From: Paenibacillus pasadenensis
Lineage (GTDB): Bacteria > Bacillota > Bacilli > Paenibacillales > Paenibacillaceae
NCBI RefSeq assembly: GCF_023715725.1
Contig: NZ_JAMBOT010000001.1
Span: 496,001 to 560,000 of the forward strand
Direction of reading: 5' to 3'
DNA length: 64,000 bases
The notes beneath the pieces were generated by a model. It was not told the DNA's origin and ran no database searches. It was given only the letters and a program-made list of their open reading frames with translations. Made by a program: the position numbers and the translations under genes. Positions 18,955 through 28,631 of the stretch are shown piece by piece (position 1 is the first letter of the stretch; every line of letters begins with the position of its first letter).

Positions 18955-20372
18955 CCTTTGTTGGAATCCATCCACTCGAAGTGGAAGACGCCTTCTTTGT
19001 CCGTGCGCTCGAACGTATGCGCGCCGAAGTAGTCGCGCTGCGCCTGGAGCAGGTTCGCAGGCAGACGCTCTGTACGGTAGCTGTCGAAGTAAGCCAGTGC
19101 GCTGGAGAAGCCCGGCACCGGAATTCCGCTTGCAACAGCAGCGGTAACGACTTCGCGCCATGCGCCTTGGTACGACTCAACGACATTTTTAAAGTAGTCG
19201 TCAAGCAGCAGGTTTTTCAGTTCGGAATCGCGATCGTATGCGTCCTTGATGTTCTGCAGGAAGCGGGCGCGGATAATGCAGCCGCCGCGGAAAATCATCG
19301 CGATATCGCCGTAGCGCAGGTTCCAGCCGAACTCGTCGGATGCCGCGCGCATTTGAGCAAAGCCTTGCGCGTAGGAGCAGATTTTGCTCGCGAACAGCGC
19401 TTTGCGTACCGCTTCAACAAATGCCGCTTTGTCGCCGGTGTAAGGAGCTGGCTTAGGACCGTTCAGCACTTTGCTTGCGGCAACGCGCTCTTCCTTCATT
19501 GCGGAAAGGAAACGGGAGAAGACGGATTGAGTAATAATAGACAGCGGTACGCCGAGGTCAAGCGCGCTTTGGCTTGTCCATTTTCCGGTGCCTTTTTGGC
19601 CTGCGGAGTCAAGAATAACATCAACCATCGCTTTGCCGGTTTCCGGATCCTTTTTGGAGAAAATGTCAGCCGTAATCTCGATCAGGTAGCTGTCAAGCTC
19701 CCCTTTGTTCCATTCGGTGAAAATCTCGTGCAGCTCGTCCGTGTTCAGGCCAAGCACGGAGCTCAGCAGGTGGTAAGCTTCCGTAATGAGCTGCATGTCG
19801 CCGTACTCGATGCCGTTGTGAACCATCTTCACGTAGTGGCCTGCGCCGCCCGGTCCGATGTACGTGCAGCAAGGGTCGCCGTTAACTTTTGCGGAGATGC
19901 CCGTCAAAATCGGCTCAACGAGTTTATAAGCGGATTCAGGGCCGCCTGGCATAATAGCCGGGCCTTTCAGCGCGCCTTCCTCGCCGCCGGAAACGCCAGC
20001 GCCGACGAAACGGAAGCCTTTGGCTTCGAGGTCTTTGCTGCGGCGCTCCGTGTCAGGGAAGTAGGCGTTGCCGCCGTCGATGATGATGTCGCCCTGCTCC
20101 AGATGCGGAACGAGCTCGTCAATGACAGCGTCCGTAGGACGGCCGGCTTTGACCATGATCAGAATTTTGCGCGGCACTTCAAGGGAAGCGACGAATTCTT
20201 CGATCGTGTAGGCCGGGAACAGATTTTTGCCGGGCGACTCCGCAAGGAGCTCGTCCGTTTTTTCGCGGGAGCGGTTGTACACCGACACCGTGAAGCCTTT
20301 GCTCTCAATGTTAAGCGCCAGGTTTTTGCCCATAACGGCAAGACCGACAACGCCGATTTGTTGTTTCGACAT
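18951..20372 (-). CDS. gndA: 6-phosphogluconate dehydrogenase (decarboxylating)
   Basis: Oxidative pentose phosphate step from 6-phosphogluconate to ribulose-5-phosphate, 473 aa. Motifs: [20 protein letters not shown] (dinucleotide fold), [47 protein letters not shown] and the catalytic [15 protein letters not shown]. The true start is ATG 20372 (MSKQQIG), with AAAGGA 9 bases upstream; the open frame further upstream to 20594 contains the promoter region. The C-terminal GXXR-type end ([21 protein letters not shown]) is complete. Confidence 0.96.
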   Translation of the reverse strand: MSKQQIGVVGLAVMGKNLALNIESKGFTVSVYNRSREKTDELLAESPGKNLFPAYTIEEFVASLEVPRKILIMVKAGRPTDAVIDELVPHLEQGDIIIDGGNAYFPDTERRSKDLEAKGFRFVGAGVSGGEEGALKGPAIMPGGPESAYKLVEPILTGISAKVNGDPCCTYIGPGGAGHYVKMVHNGIEYGDMQLITEAYHLLSSVLGLNTDELHEIFTEWNKGELDSYLIEITADIFSKKDPETGKAMVDVILDSAGQKGTGKWTSQSALDLGVPLSIITQSVFSRFLSAMKEERVAASKVLNGPKPAPYTGDKAAFVEAVRKALFASKICSYAQGFAQMRAASDEFGWNLRYGDIAMIFRGGCIIRARFLQNIKDAYDRDSELKNLLLDDYFKNVVESYQGAWREVVTAAVASGIPVPGFSSALAYFDSYRTERLPANLLQAQRDYFGAHTFERTDKEGVFHFEWMDSNKG

Positions 20373-20520
20373 GGTTACCATTCCTTTGCTGAGAAATATA
20401 CCGATACACACTTTTCTTAGTGTACCCTTTTTGACCGGATATGCAAATAATTGTACCATGAACGATTCCAATAGCGGAATGTCGCTTACATGAATATTGC
20501 ATGAACCGCTGGCGGGGACG

Positions 20521-20566
20521 ATAAAAAGCCTCCAAGGCGCCCGAAACGGGACGAGCCTTGGAGGCT
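20521..20566 (-). terminator. Terminator downstream of the 20.7-21.3 kb gene
   Basis: Arms AGCCTCCAAGGC and GCCTTGGAGGCT (20527-20538, 20555-20566). In the minus direction a TTTTTAT run follows, ahead of the gndA promoter region. Confidence 0.75.
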
Positions 20567-20633
20567 GCGAATGATAATGGCGGCAAAGCAGCACCTGAGA
20601 GCAGGTAACGGCATAAGATGGGCATAAGTCCAG

Positions 20634-20743
20634 GAACGCTACAGCTCTTCTACGCGTAGCTCTCTTACGTTACACCGGAAGAACGCTACGCTCTCTTACG
20701 CGTAGCTCTCGACCGATGTATCTCGGTCGAATGCTACAGCTCT
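20634..20743. repeat. Imperfect 47-48 bp tandem repeat, about 2.3 copies
   Basis: Units begin GAACGCTAC at 20634, GAACGCTACG at 20681 and GAATGCTAC at 20729. Each holds CTCTTCTACGCGTAGCTCTC-like text with a TACGCGTA palindrome. A further short hairpin CGACCGA..TCGGTCG sits at 20710-20729. The repeats run up to the stop codon of the minus-strand gene. Confidence 0.75.
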
Positions 20744-21330
20744 AATTGAAGCATTTCCCCCCGCATAACAGCTAAACGCTCGCGGCTTTCATCCGCCGTT
20801 TTGCTGTCATTTGCCTGAAGGGCGTCGTACAAAACGCATAACTCATAATCCAGCTCGTAACGGAGGACGGCGGCGCGCTCTTCGGCACGGGTCGATTGGA
20901 AAGCCTTCGTAATTTCCTCCAGGGTGACAACCGGCTTCTTTTGATAAATAATGCGGTGTTCCATCCCCGACACCTCCACGAGTCTGATAATTTCGCCGAA
21001 CATAATATTTTCAATGACGATTTGACGGTCTTTCATCCGTTTCACGACCGCATGGCCGCGCGTGTCACCGATCAGCTTCTCAATCAGCTCGGACAGCTTC
21101 TCGTCTTTAATGATATAATCGCCTACAATTTTGTAGCGGTTCTTCATTTTTTGGAATCGAAGCTTCACAAGCTTCCTGCCCGTACGGATTGAAATCAGAA
21201 ATTGCGCTTCTGTCTCGCTCCAGTAGAGGGAATAGCCTTCATGGATCAAATCGCGGATGAGATTCTGGATTTGCCGGCGGTCAAATCGCAGTTCCAAATT
21301 GCAATATTCCACTTCGTAGCTCTTGTTCAC
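20734..21330 (-). CDS. Conserved-looking 198-aa protein of unknown function
   Basis: Not assigned to a family. No signal peptide or membrane segment. The N-terminal half is rich in basic/aromatic residues and predicted strands (LRFDRRQIQNLIRDLIHEGY, RTGRKLVKLRFQKMKNRYKI). The C-terminal half is helical and acidic (LRYELDYELCVLYDALQAND). It is followed by the tandem repeats and a terminator, so it is monocistronic. The protein-like composition and lack of competing frames make it a real gene. Confidence 0.7.
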   Translation of the reverse strand: MNKSYEVEYCNLELRFDRRQIQNLIRDLIHEGYSLYWSETEAQFLISIRTGRKLVKLRFQKMKNRYKIVGDYIIKDEKLSELIEKLIGDTRGHAVVKRMKDRQIVIENIMFGEIIRLVEVSGMEHRIIYQKKPVVTLEEITKAFQSTRAEERAAVLRYELDYELCVLYDALQANDSKTADESRERLAVMRGEMLQLEL

Positions 21331-21659
21331 GGCAATCCCTCCCCTGCTTGTTTATTGTAGACTAAATGTTCTGACAATTTGATCTTACTTGTAGTTTATA
21401 CTCCATCTTATGTGATGGCAACTTGGTTTATTGACTAATTTTGAAGAAAAGGGCAGCTGCCCCTCTGAAAATAAACCGCTTTCATTAAAACAGGCCTTTG
21501 CGATGTCAATCCCTCCTATGACGGTGCTCGCATCCGCCCTTCCCGCTTGTCCAGTCGGCTTCGCTCCTGTGTTATACTATATGGACAAGTTTGGCTGCTC
21601 ATGACCTTTAGCAGCGCTGCGAAGGGTTAATTTTATGGCCCGGAAAGGACGGTACATAC

Positions 21660-22334
21660 ATGACATATATAGACACGGCGGCCGCTCCGGCCGCGAATTT
21701 CCTCGCCTTCCCAGGCTTTGGACCGTCGGATTTCGACGTATTTGGCATCCCGGGGCTGGAACCTCGCATGGAGGCGCTCATTGCCGGCATCAGGCCGAAG
21801 CTGGAGCTGCTTGGCGAGCGGCTGTCTCCAGAGCTTGCCGCGCTTTCGGGAACGGAGTTTTTCCCGCATGTAGCCAAGCATGCCCGCCGCACCGTAAACC
21901 CGCCCAAGGATACTTGGGTTGCCTTCGCCGCGAACAAACGCGGCTACAAAGCGCATCCTCATTTTCAGATCGGCCTTTGGGGCACTCATGCCTTCATCCA
22001 GTTCGCCGTCATTTATGAAGCGCCAGGCAAAGCCGACTTTGCCGCACGCGCGATTGCCCGGCTTGAAGAGATTCGCTCGCTCGTGCCTTCAGGCGCAGGC
22101 TATCGCTGGTCCGGCGACCATATGCAGCCTGGAGCTGAGCTTCACGACAGCATGAGCGGCGAGCAGCTTCACGGCCTATTCGAGCGCCTGCGCTCCGTCA
22201 AATCGGCCGAGTTGCTGTGCGGTATCCATCTTGACCGCAACGACCCGCTGCTGCAGAACGGCGAAGCCTTCGTAGCCAAAGCCGAGTCCATTTTTCAAAC
22301 GCTCATGCCTCTTTACCAGCTGGCCGCCCAGTAA
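21660..22334 (+). CDS. YktB family (DUF1054) protein
   Basis: The 224-aa cytoplasmic protein opens with the YktB-type F-x-GF-x-PSDFDVF-x-IPGLEPRM pattern. It contains SGTEFFPHVAKHARRTVNPP, DTWVAFAANKRGYKAHPHFQ and GLWGTHAFIQFAVIYEAPGK, typical of DUF1054. Function is unknown in the family. The ATG has AAAGGAC 9 bases upstream. The 329 bases before it (21331-21659) hold no other gene that I can see. Confidence 0.9.
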   Translation: MTYIDTAAAPAANFLAFPGFGPSDFDVFGIPGLEPRMEALIAGIRPKLELLGERLSPELAALSGTEFFPHVAKHARRTVNPPKDTWVAFAANKRGYKAHPHFQIGLWGTHAFIQFAVIYEAPGKADFAARAIARLEEIRSLVPSGAGYRWSGDHMQPGAELHDSMSGEQLHGLFERLRSVKSAELLCGIHLDRNDPLLQNGEAFVAKAESIFQTLMPLYQLAAQ

Positions 22335-22546
22335 TTCCGTACCGGTGCCATTAGCCCCGTTCTACCGCGCAGATGCCTTTGCACGGAAGCGGGGCTTTCT
22401 TCCATTGCCTGTGCTGACTCAGCACGCCGCTTCAATGCCAGCGCCGCTTTTTGGAGATTGGGAAATGGACGCATTGCAGGCTTGCAATCCCCCCGGTACA
22501 TGCTATACTCAACCTTGTTTGTATACCTGAAACTGAAAGGCTGTGG

Positions 22547-24025
22547 ATGAATACGGTGGACCATAACCGCACCCCTCTCTTCAGCGCGCTCCGCCGCCAC
22601 GCGGAGAATAACCCGCTGCAGTTCCATATTCCGGGACACAAAAAAGGCGTTGGCACGGATGCTGAATTCCGAAATTTTATCGGTGACAACGCGTTGTCGA
22701 TCGATTTGATCAATATAGCCCCGCTGGATGATCTTCATCAGCCGACAGGCGTCATTGAGGAATCCCAGAAGCTGGCCGCCGATGCATTCGGGGCCGACTA
22801 CACCTTCTTTTCCGTTCAAGGCACAAGCGGCGCCATTATGACGATGATTCTTTCCGTCTGCTCTCCCGGAGACAAAATTATCGTGCCGCGCAATATTCAC
22901 AAGTCCGTCATGTCCGCCATTATATTCGCTGGGGCTCGTCCGGTGTTTATTTCTCCTGCACGGGACTCCAATCTCGGCATCGATCACGGCATTACGACAC
23001 GTTCGGTGCGGCGCGCGCTGGAGCGCCATCCTGACGCAAAGGCTGTACTTGTCATTAACCCGACCTACTTCGGTATTTGCGCCAATTTAAAAGAAATTGT
23101 TGAGCTTGTGCACAGCTACGACATTCCTGTCCTGGTGGACGAAGCGCATGGCGTGCTCATTCACTTCAGCGGCGATCTGCCTATGAGCGCGATGCAGGCT
23201 GGCGCCGACATGGCTGCAACGAGCGTCCATAAGCTGGGCGGCTCCATGACGCAAAGCTCGGTGCTTAATATGAAAGCGGGACGAATCAATCCGCAGCGTG
23301 TGCAAACGATTATAAGCATGCTGACGACGACATCCACTTCCTACATTTTGCTGGCCTCGCTCGATACGTCCCGGCGCAATCTTGCTGTCAACGGACAAGC
23401 CATGGCCGACAAAGCAATCGAATTGGCCCAAAGAGCGCGGGAAGCGATCAACGCCATCCCTGGCCTGTACTGCTTCGGCAAGGAAATTCTCGGAGGCGAA
23501 GCGACTTTTGATCTTGATCCGACCAAGGTGTCAATTCATGTCCGACATCTCGGAATTACCGGATACGATGCGGAGAATTGGCTGCGCGACAATTACAACC
23601 TTGAGGTTGAGCTGTCGGATATGTACAACATTCTCTGTCTGATTACCCCGGGGGATACGGAGGATACGGTCAGCCAGCTGCTGGACGCTCTGCGCGCCAT
23701 GGTGCAGCGCTATCCTCAGGTTGACGAGGTGCAGGAGCTGGTTGTCAAAATTCCAGACATCCCGCAGCTCTCGCTTACGCCGCGCGAGGCCTTTTATGGT
23801 GAGACGGAAGTTGTGCCGTTTAAAGAATCCGCCGGCCGGATTATTGCGGAATTCATCTATGTCTATCCGCCGGGCATTCCGATCCTGCTTCCTGGCGAGG
23901 TTATCTCCCAGTCCAACATCGATTACATCGTGGATCACGTTGAGGTTGGACTGCCGGTTAAAGGTCCCGAGGACCGCAGCATCCAGTTTGTTAAAGTTAT
24001 CGTGGAAGAAAATGCGATTATCTAG
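22547..24025 (+). CDS. speA: Orn/Lys/Arg decarboxylase-family enzyme (probable arginine decarboxylase)
   Basis: PLP-dependent fold type I decarboxylase, 492 aa, likely making agmatine for polyamine synthesis. Seen: the opening PLFSALRRHAENNPLQFHIPGHKKG, the PLP-region LVDEAHGVLIHF and the Schiff-base lysine in TSVHKLGGSMTQSSVLN. Late in the sequence is the family signature YPPGIPILLPGEVI. Start ATG 22547 follows AAAGG; the open frame upstream to 22451 has no ribosome site. Family members include lysine decarboxylases, so the substrate is the least certain part. Confidence 0.88.
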   Translation: MNTVDHNRTPLFSALRRHAENNPLQFHIPGHKKGVGTDAEFRNFIGDNALSIDLINIAPLDDLHQPTGVIEESQKLAADAFGADYTFFSVQGTSGAIMTMILSVCSPGDKIIVPRNIHKSVMSAIIFAGARPVFISPARDSNLGIDHGITTRSVRRALERHPDAKAVLVINPTYFGICANLKEIVELVHSYDIPVLVDEAHGVLIHFSGDLPMSAMQAGADMAATSVHKLGGSMTQSSVLNMKAGRINPQRVQTIISMLTTTSTSYILLASLDTSRRNLAVNGQAMADKAIELAQRAREAINAIPGLYCFGKEILGGEATFDLDPTKVSIHVRHLGITGYDAENWLRDNYNLEVELSDMYNILCLITPGDTEDTVSQLLDALRAMVQRYPQVDEVQELVVKIPDIPQLSLTPREAFYGETEVVPFKESAGRIIAEFIYVYPPGIPILLPGEVISQSNIDYIVDHVEVGLPVKGPEDRSIQFVKVIVEENAII

Positions 24026-24043
24026 CACATTCTTATGAAAATA

Positions 24044-24089
24044 AAAAGTACGGCAGTCCGTTTTCATACCGGCTGCCGTACTTTTTTTT
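24044..24089 (+). terminator. Terminator of the decarboxylase gene
   Basis: Arms AAAGTACGGCAG / CTGCCGTACTTT (24046-24057, 24073-24084) followed by TTTTTT. Confidence 0.9.
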
Positions 24090-24202
24090 GCATTCTTAAT
24101 TCCAGCTCATATATTAAATGGTCAATGACGTTTGCCAGAATCAACTGCACGAAACTATGAATATCATACAGATATATTAAAAACTTTAAGGGAGAAATCA
24201 AG

Positions 24203-24685
24203 ATGCCAAATACATCCGAAAAACCCCGCGGCAAATGGAGCAGCGCTGCTCAAATTCTGATTTTATTTATTCTGCTCGTCATTGTGCTTCAAACATTCGG
24301 ATATTCGCCAGCCGGCCTAAGCAGCGACCCGCCTTCAGCCTTAAGAACGTACGGCTTTGAAATTAAAAATCAAACGGGCGGCCTTTACTTGTATCGGCCT
24401 GCTCCGCCGACAGGAGACATCGAACTGCCGGCTCCTTCGGATTCTATATCGCCCGGCGGAACAAGCCGCTACGAAGTCATAGCTAAATGGTTCAAAGATA
24501 CTAGCGTTTCAGTCGTTTATAACGTCACAGATGCTCAAATGAGCAACTTGGGTATTCTTTCGTTTAAAATGTCCGTCTACGGCGGCATAAACACCAAATT
24601 CGATTCGGTTGAGACCGATGCCCCAATAAAATACTCCGAATCTTACGGCAATAGCGCTCACCAGCTCATTATCCGGAATAATTGA
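24203..24685 (+). CDS. Outlying member of the YjcZ-like anchored protein family, 160 aa
   Basis: A hydrophilic N-terminus with four basic residues is followed by a membrane segment (residues 15-32, ILILFILLVIVLQTF) and an outside domain. That domain starts at YGFEIKNQTGGLYLYRP and has the family's P..SISPGGTSRYEV segment and a final HQLIIRNN strand. It lies 10 kb from the main cluster at 35-50 kb and is the most divergent in sequence (proline-rich after the anchor). Ribosome site AAGGGAG precedes the ATG. A CATACAGAT sequence at 24165 resembles a mother-cell -10, but no proper -35 is seen. Confidence 0.8.
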   Translation: MPNTSEKPRGKWSSAAQILILFILLVIVLQTFGYSPAGLSSDPPSALRTYGFEIKNQTGGLYLYRPAPPTGDIELPAPSDSISPGGTSRYEVIAKWFKDTSVSVVYNVTDAQMSNLGILSFKMSVYGGINTKFDSVETDAPIKYSESYGNSAHQLIIRNN

Positions 24686-24699
24686 TTCGGAATGCCGCA

Positions 24700-24737
24700 A
24701 TATAAAACGCCGCAGCCTACGCTGCGGCGTTTTATAT
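24700..24737. terminator. Bidirectional terminator
   Basis: Perfect 16-base arms (24700-24715 and 24722-24737, ATATAAAACGCCGCAG and its complement) between the 24.2 kb gene and the convergent sulfatase gene. Confidence 0.92.
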
Positions 24738-24752
24738 TGGATTAAGGCTTTT

Positions 24753-26288
24753 CTATGCCCCGCTAATACGCGGCATCGGCATCGATTCCTTGCCAAGCTC
24801 AGCCCAGGCATATTTAAGCAGCAGCTCGGACTTGAGCGCAGCCGCGGCCGGTTCGTCCCACAGATTGTTGTACTCGCCCGGATCCTCCAGCAAATCGAAT
24901 ATTTCACCGTAGGTCTGATTGTAATAAACGGTGATTTTGTATCGCGCATCAACGTAAGTCTTCTGATGAATGGTCGTCGGCTCATGCCGGAATTCGCAAA
25001 TGGCATGGTCTCTCGCTTCCGAGGCCTCGCCGAGCCATACCTTTTTCTGATCGACGCCAGTCATCGCATACGGAACCCGAATATCGCAGAAAGACAGGAA
25101 CGTCGGAGCAAGGTCAACGAGCGATTGGATCGCTTCGCTTGATTTGCCTGCCGGAATATGTCCCGGGTAACGAGCGATGAACGGAAGCTTGATCAAGTCC
25201 TCGTAGTGGAATCCGCCCTTAGCCTGCAGCCCGTGCTGACCGAAGAAATGGCCGTGATCTGTCGTAAACACAACAATCGTGTTATCCGCAATGCCCAGCT
25301 CATCCAGTTTGTCCAAAATCTTGCCGATGTATTTATCCATTAAGCTGATCATGCCGTAATAAACGGCTACCTGCTTTTTCTTGTCGTAATCGGTCAAACG
25401 CGGCCAGTTCCCGTATTCATAGTAAAGATGAGAACGATATCCGTGAATGCCTTTGCCCGTTTCCGCCAAATCGGAGAAATCCGGATTTTCCTCCTGAGTT
25501 TTAGCAAAATGAGGCGGGTTTTTGTCATGCTCGCCCGGCACCAGCTCTGGAATCGTAAGCTTGTCGGGATCGTACATCGTATCCCATGGCTCCGGAGCAA
25601 GATATTCGGGATGCGGATCAAAAAAGCTCGACCAGAGGAAAAAGCTTTCGCCATCCTCTTGATACTGCTCCATCAACGCGTTGGTCCGCTCAGCGATCCA
25701 CGTGTTGTAATGGAATTCCTCCGGAATCGGCCAGCTGTACTTCTGATTCCGGTCCATCGTACCGGTGCCCGGCAAGAAATAATCCCGCCAGTTATGGCAG
25801 CCCTTCTCCTCCATCCAAATCGCATAATGCTGTCCGACATGCGCTTCGTTCACATGGTTTCTGGCGAGTTCGACATGGTCGAAGCCGTAAAACGTCTCGC
25901 TGTACTTTTTCCAGTAGTCCAGGTCCTGAAGAATCGGATAGGACTCCAGCGAAGGGAATTCCTCCGTTGAACCGAGCGGCTGGAAATGAGCCTTGCCTAC
26001 CAGCGCGGTTTTGTAGCCGGCTGCATTAAAGTCTTCGCCTACCGTATGGCGGTCTTCCATTAGCTTGGTGCCGAGCGTCCAGGCTCCATGCTGGCTAGGA
26101 TACATGCCGGTTATAATTGATGCGCGGGTCGGCGTACAGGTAGGGTTTGGACAATACGCTCTCGTAAAAGTTGTCCCTTCGCGCACAAGCCGATCCAGGT
26201 TCGGCGTATGGACTTCATCATTAAAGGCGCCAATCGTATTCCAGTGCTGCTGATCGCTCGTTATCAAGAGAACATTCGGTTTTTTCAT
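24753..26288 (-). CDS. Type I sulfatase, cytoplasmic
   Basis: Sulfate ester hydrolase of the alkaline-phosphatase-like superfamily, 511 aa. The signature C-x-P-x-R is present as NPTCTPTRASIITGMYPS; its cysteine would be converted to formylglycine. N-terminal VLLITSDQQHWNTIGAF and later VVFTTDHGHFFGQHGL give the metal-binding Asp/His residues. No signal peptide, so the substrate must be imported. The closest look is to choline-sulfatase/arylsulfatase types, but the substrate is unknown. Ribosome site GGAGGAGG lies 7 bases before the ATG. It is divergent from an AraC regulator, and a formylglycine-generating enzyme is encoded at 29.9 kb. Confidence 0.93.
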   Translation of the reverse strand: MKKPNVLLITSDQQHWNTIGAFNDEVHTPNLDRLVREGTTFTRAYCPNPTCTPTRASIITGMYPSQHGAWTLGTKLMEDRHTVGEDFNAAGYKTALVGKAHFQPLGSTEEFPSLESYPILQDLDYWKKYSETFYGFDHVELARNHVNEAHVGQHYAIWMEEKGCHNWRDYFLPGTGTMDRNQKYSWPIPEEFHYNTWIAERTNALMEQYQEDGESFFLWSSFFDPHPEYLAPEPWDTMYDPDKLTIPELVPGEHDKNPPHFAKTQEENPDFSDLAETGKGIHGYRSHLYYEYGNWPRLTDYDKKKQVAVYYGMISLMDKYIGKILDKLDELGIADNTIVVFTTDHGHFFGQHGLQAKGGFHYEDLIKLPFIARYPGHIPAGKSSEAIQSLVDLAPTFLSFCDIRVPYAMTGVDQKKVWLGEASEARDHAICEFRHEPTTIHQKTYVDARYKITVYYNQTYGEIFDLLEDPGEYNNLWDEPAAAALKSELLLKYAWAELGKESMPMPRISGA

Positions 26289-26403
26289 CGGTCAGCCTCC
26301 TCCATTCGATTATAAAAAAAGGGGTACCCTTGGGGAATAGCTAAATGTATGATGAGTTTATCATTATGTTGGATTTTTGGAACGACGAAACGGAGTGGAA
26401 CGG

Positions 26404-27276
26404 ATGCAAATGCAGGAATATGATGTGGAATATGCGGAGTATTTGTTTTACTCTCCGACTGAACTCGACATTGAGAGCCCTTTTTGGCTGCTTCGGGCGG
26501 GAAGCAACGTTGCGAAGCCTCATTACCGGGTAGGCCCGAGAAGAATTGAGTGCTACAGTATACATTTTGTCAGGGAAGGAACTCTTATTGTTGAGAGCGG
26601 AGGCAAACAGTCCGTTCTGTCGGCTGGGGATGTATTTTGCATGTATCCGAACCGCACTTACGTGTACTATAAACCAAACGACCCTGATACGCTGCGCCTC
26701 TCCTGGTTTAGAATCGACGGTCCCGGCATGGAAAAGCTGATTGGACTTGCCGGATTTAAGCCGGAATCGCCATATCTGAAAGGAAAATGGAGCCCGGAGC
26801 TTCAAGAGCTGATCGAGCAGGTGCTGCATCGCTTAAGAGAGCCCGGGACGGACAAGCTGACCGCATGTCTGGAGCTAAAAAGCCTGATGTACCATTTTTT
26901 TGCCAAATTCATTCCTGCCGGAGATACGCAGCGCAGCGGGCCTTCCGCCAAACAAAGCTGGATTGAGCCATGCATGTCCTACATTCGGCTCCATGCAGCC
27001 GAGGGAATTACCGTGGAGCAGGTTGCGCGGTTTGCCGGGCTAAACCGGAGCTATTTCTCTACCCTATTTACGAAAACAGCCGGCATTTCGCCTGCAGAAT
27101 ACATCGCCAGCGTGAAGATGAGCAAAGCAAAGGAGCTGCTGCTCGGAACACCTGCCTCCGTGACGGAAATCGCCAACTCGCTCGGCTATTCCACTCTATT
27201 TGCGTTCACGCGGGCTTTCAAAACCTATCATTCCTTATCCCCGTCCGCTTACCGGAATCAGAATAATACCAAGTAA
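26404..27276 (+). CDS. AraC-family transcriptional regulator
   Basis: 290-aa regulator. It has an N-terminal cupin ligand domain (SIHFVREGTLIVESGGKQ, AGDVFCMYPNRTYVYY) and a C-terminal pair of helix-turn-helix motifs (ITVEQVARFAGLNRSYFSTL and SVTEIANSLGYSTLFAFTRA). The signature AFKTYHSLSPSAYR follows. ATG 26404 has GGAG 8 bases upstream; the TTG at 26377 is a worse start. It lies head to head with the sulfatase gene (115 bases), so control of that gene by the substrate or product is a reasonable inference. Confidence 0.92.
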   Translation: MQMQEYDVEYAEYLFYSPTELDIESPFWLLRAGSNVAKPHYRVGPRRIECYSIHFVREGTLIVESGGKQSVLSAGDVFCMYPNRTYVYYKPNDPDTLRLSWFRIDGPGMEKLIGLAGFKPESPYLKGKWSPELQELIEQVLHRLREPGTDKLTACLELKSLMYHFFAKFIPAGDTQRSGPSAKQSWIEPCMSYIRLHAAEGITVEQVARFAGLNRSYFSTLFTKTAGISPAEYIASVKMSKAKELLLGTPASVTEIANSLGYSTLFAFTRAFKTYHSLSPSAYRNQNNTK

Positions 27277-27458
27277 GATGGTCACATAACTTCCATTTTG
27301 ATTTTAAGTTCTCTACTTTTCCGATATATCCGATTAATATGGTTAAGATTAATGGGATTAAAAATATTCTTTTCACAAACTTTATTCCAAAACGAAAAAA
27401 AGTGGAGTATACTAGGAGTATAAGAAACCCTAGTCAGGAACAGGAAGAAGGAATCTCC

Positions 27459-28070
27459 ATGAAAACTTCACTGGCCAGCGAGCAATTCTCTCTTTGCATG
27501 CAGCTGCTAACCTCCTTCTTCAAGGTCGGCCCCACTACATTCGGCGGAGGTTATGCGATTCTGCCCGCGATTGAACGGGAAATTACGGAGCGCCGCAAGT
27601 GGCTGGACACGCCGGAAATGAGCGAAATCACAGCCATCGCCGGTGCGGCGCCGGGCGGAATCGGCGTTAATGTAGCCGCCTTTGTCGGCTACCGGATTGC
27701 CGGCGTCCCCGGCTTGGTGAGCGCTGTTATCGGCATTTGCCTCCCTACGGTGCTGTTTATGCTTTTCCTGTGCGCGGCCGCCGCAGGCTTCGGGGATAAC
27801 TCCATCGTGCAAGCCGCGCTGAGCGGCATTAAGCCAACCATCGTCGCTCTTATCGTCTACGCCGCGCTGCGCATGGGCAAACAGGCGCTAACCCGCCCGC
27901 TGGCATGGAGCATTGTCACGATTTGTCTGCTGCTGCTGCTGTTCATGCCGATTCATCCTATTCTCGTATTGGCGATAGGCACCTTAATCTGGCTCGCACA
28001 CGAAGTAATCTTCCCTTCCCCGCGCCGCCAGCTGCAACCCGTCATTCCTGGCGATGATTACTCTATATAA
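27459..28070 (+). CDS. ChrA-type transporter, first half-size subunit
   Basis: Short-chain CHR-family membrane protein of 203 aa with about six hydrophobic segments. It has the family motif FFKVGPTTFGGGYAILPAIE and the GAAPGGIGVNVAAFVGYRIAG segment. CHR pairs export chromate in some bacteria; the physiological ion may be different, for example sulfate-like. ATG 27459 follows GGAAGAAGGA; the frame upstream is promoter region. It is paired with the next gene 24 bases downstream. Confidence 0.87.
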   Translation: MKTSLASEQFSLCMQLLTSFFKVGPTTFGGGYAILPAIEREITERRKWLDTPEMSEITAIAGAAPGGIGVNVAAFVGYRIAGVPGLVSAVIGICLPTVLFMLFLCAAAAGFGDNSIVQAALSGIKPTIVALIVYAALRMGKQALTRPLAWSIVTICLLLLLFMPIHPILVLAIGTLIWLAHEVIFPSPRRQLQPVIPGDDYSI

Positions 28071-28094
28071 GCTAAGAAAGAAGGCTGACCGCTG

Positions 28095-28631
28095 ATGTTA
28101 ATGAATCTATTCTGGACTTTCTTCAAAATTGGATTCATGTCCTTCGGCGGCGGCTACGCGATGCTTCCCGTGGTCGGGCAAGCCGTTATGGACAACAACT
28201 GGATGAGCCCGCAGCAGTATACCGAAGCGATCGCCCTGGCCGGCATGGCTCCGGGACCGGTAGCGATGAACGCCGCCGTTTATGTCGGATACTCCACCGC
28301 AGGCTTGCCGGGAAGCCTCGTCGCTTCGCTTGGCATGGTTCTCCCATCCGCTATTATCATATTCCTGGTTGCCACCGTTTTTTATCGTATGTATGATAAT
28401 CATTGGGTACAGGCTACGCTTAACGGCATGAAACCCGCTGTTATCGCCTTAATCGCTTATGCAGCCTACACCATGACGATTAATTCCAACATTAAAGCGG
28501 CTGCCACTGTAAGCACCTTTGCCAGCGTGGCCATCTTTATCGCAGCGCTCGCAGCCATGATAAAGTTCCGCGTCCATCCGCTGGCGATTATTCTGGGATC
28601 AGGAATAGTGGGGATATGGATCTATGCATGA
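28095..28631 (+). CDS. ChrA-type transporter, second half-size subunit
   Basis: 178-aa partner of the preceding gene, with the same FFKIGFMSFGGGYAMLPVVG opening and AGMAPGPVAMNAAVYVGY. About five to six membrane segments. The two together match one full-length ChrA, with antiparallel halves in known short-chain pairs. Its stop overlaps the start of the ROK regulator by eight bases, tying the transporter to the sulfatase/FGE gene group. Confidence 0.87.
   Translation: MLMNLFWTFFKIGFMSFGGGYAMLPVVGQAVMDNNWMSPQQYTEAIALAGMAPGPVAMNAAVYVGYSTAGLPGSLVASLGMVLPSAIIIFLVATVFYRMYDNHWVQATLNGMKPAVIALIAYAAYTMTINSNIKAAATVSTFASVAIFIAALAAMIKFRVHPLAIILGSGIVGIWIYA

Noticed and set aside
18981..20420. 479-codon plus-strand frame opposite gndA
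   Set aside because: Shadow of 6-phosphogluconate dehydrogenase; Val/Arg-rich with no motif.
20641..20743. CRISPR array
   Set aside because: Only about 2.3 degenerate units and no unique spacers of constant size; no cas genes in the window.
22313..23029. 238-codon minus-strand frame at the start of the decarboxylase gene
   Set aside because: Overlaps yktB end and the decarboxylase; low-quality composition.
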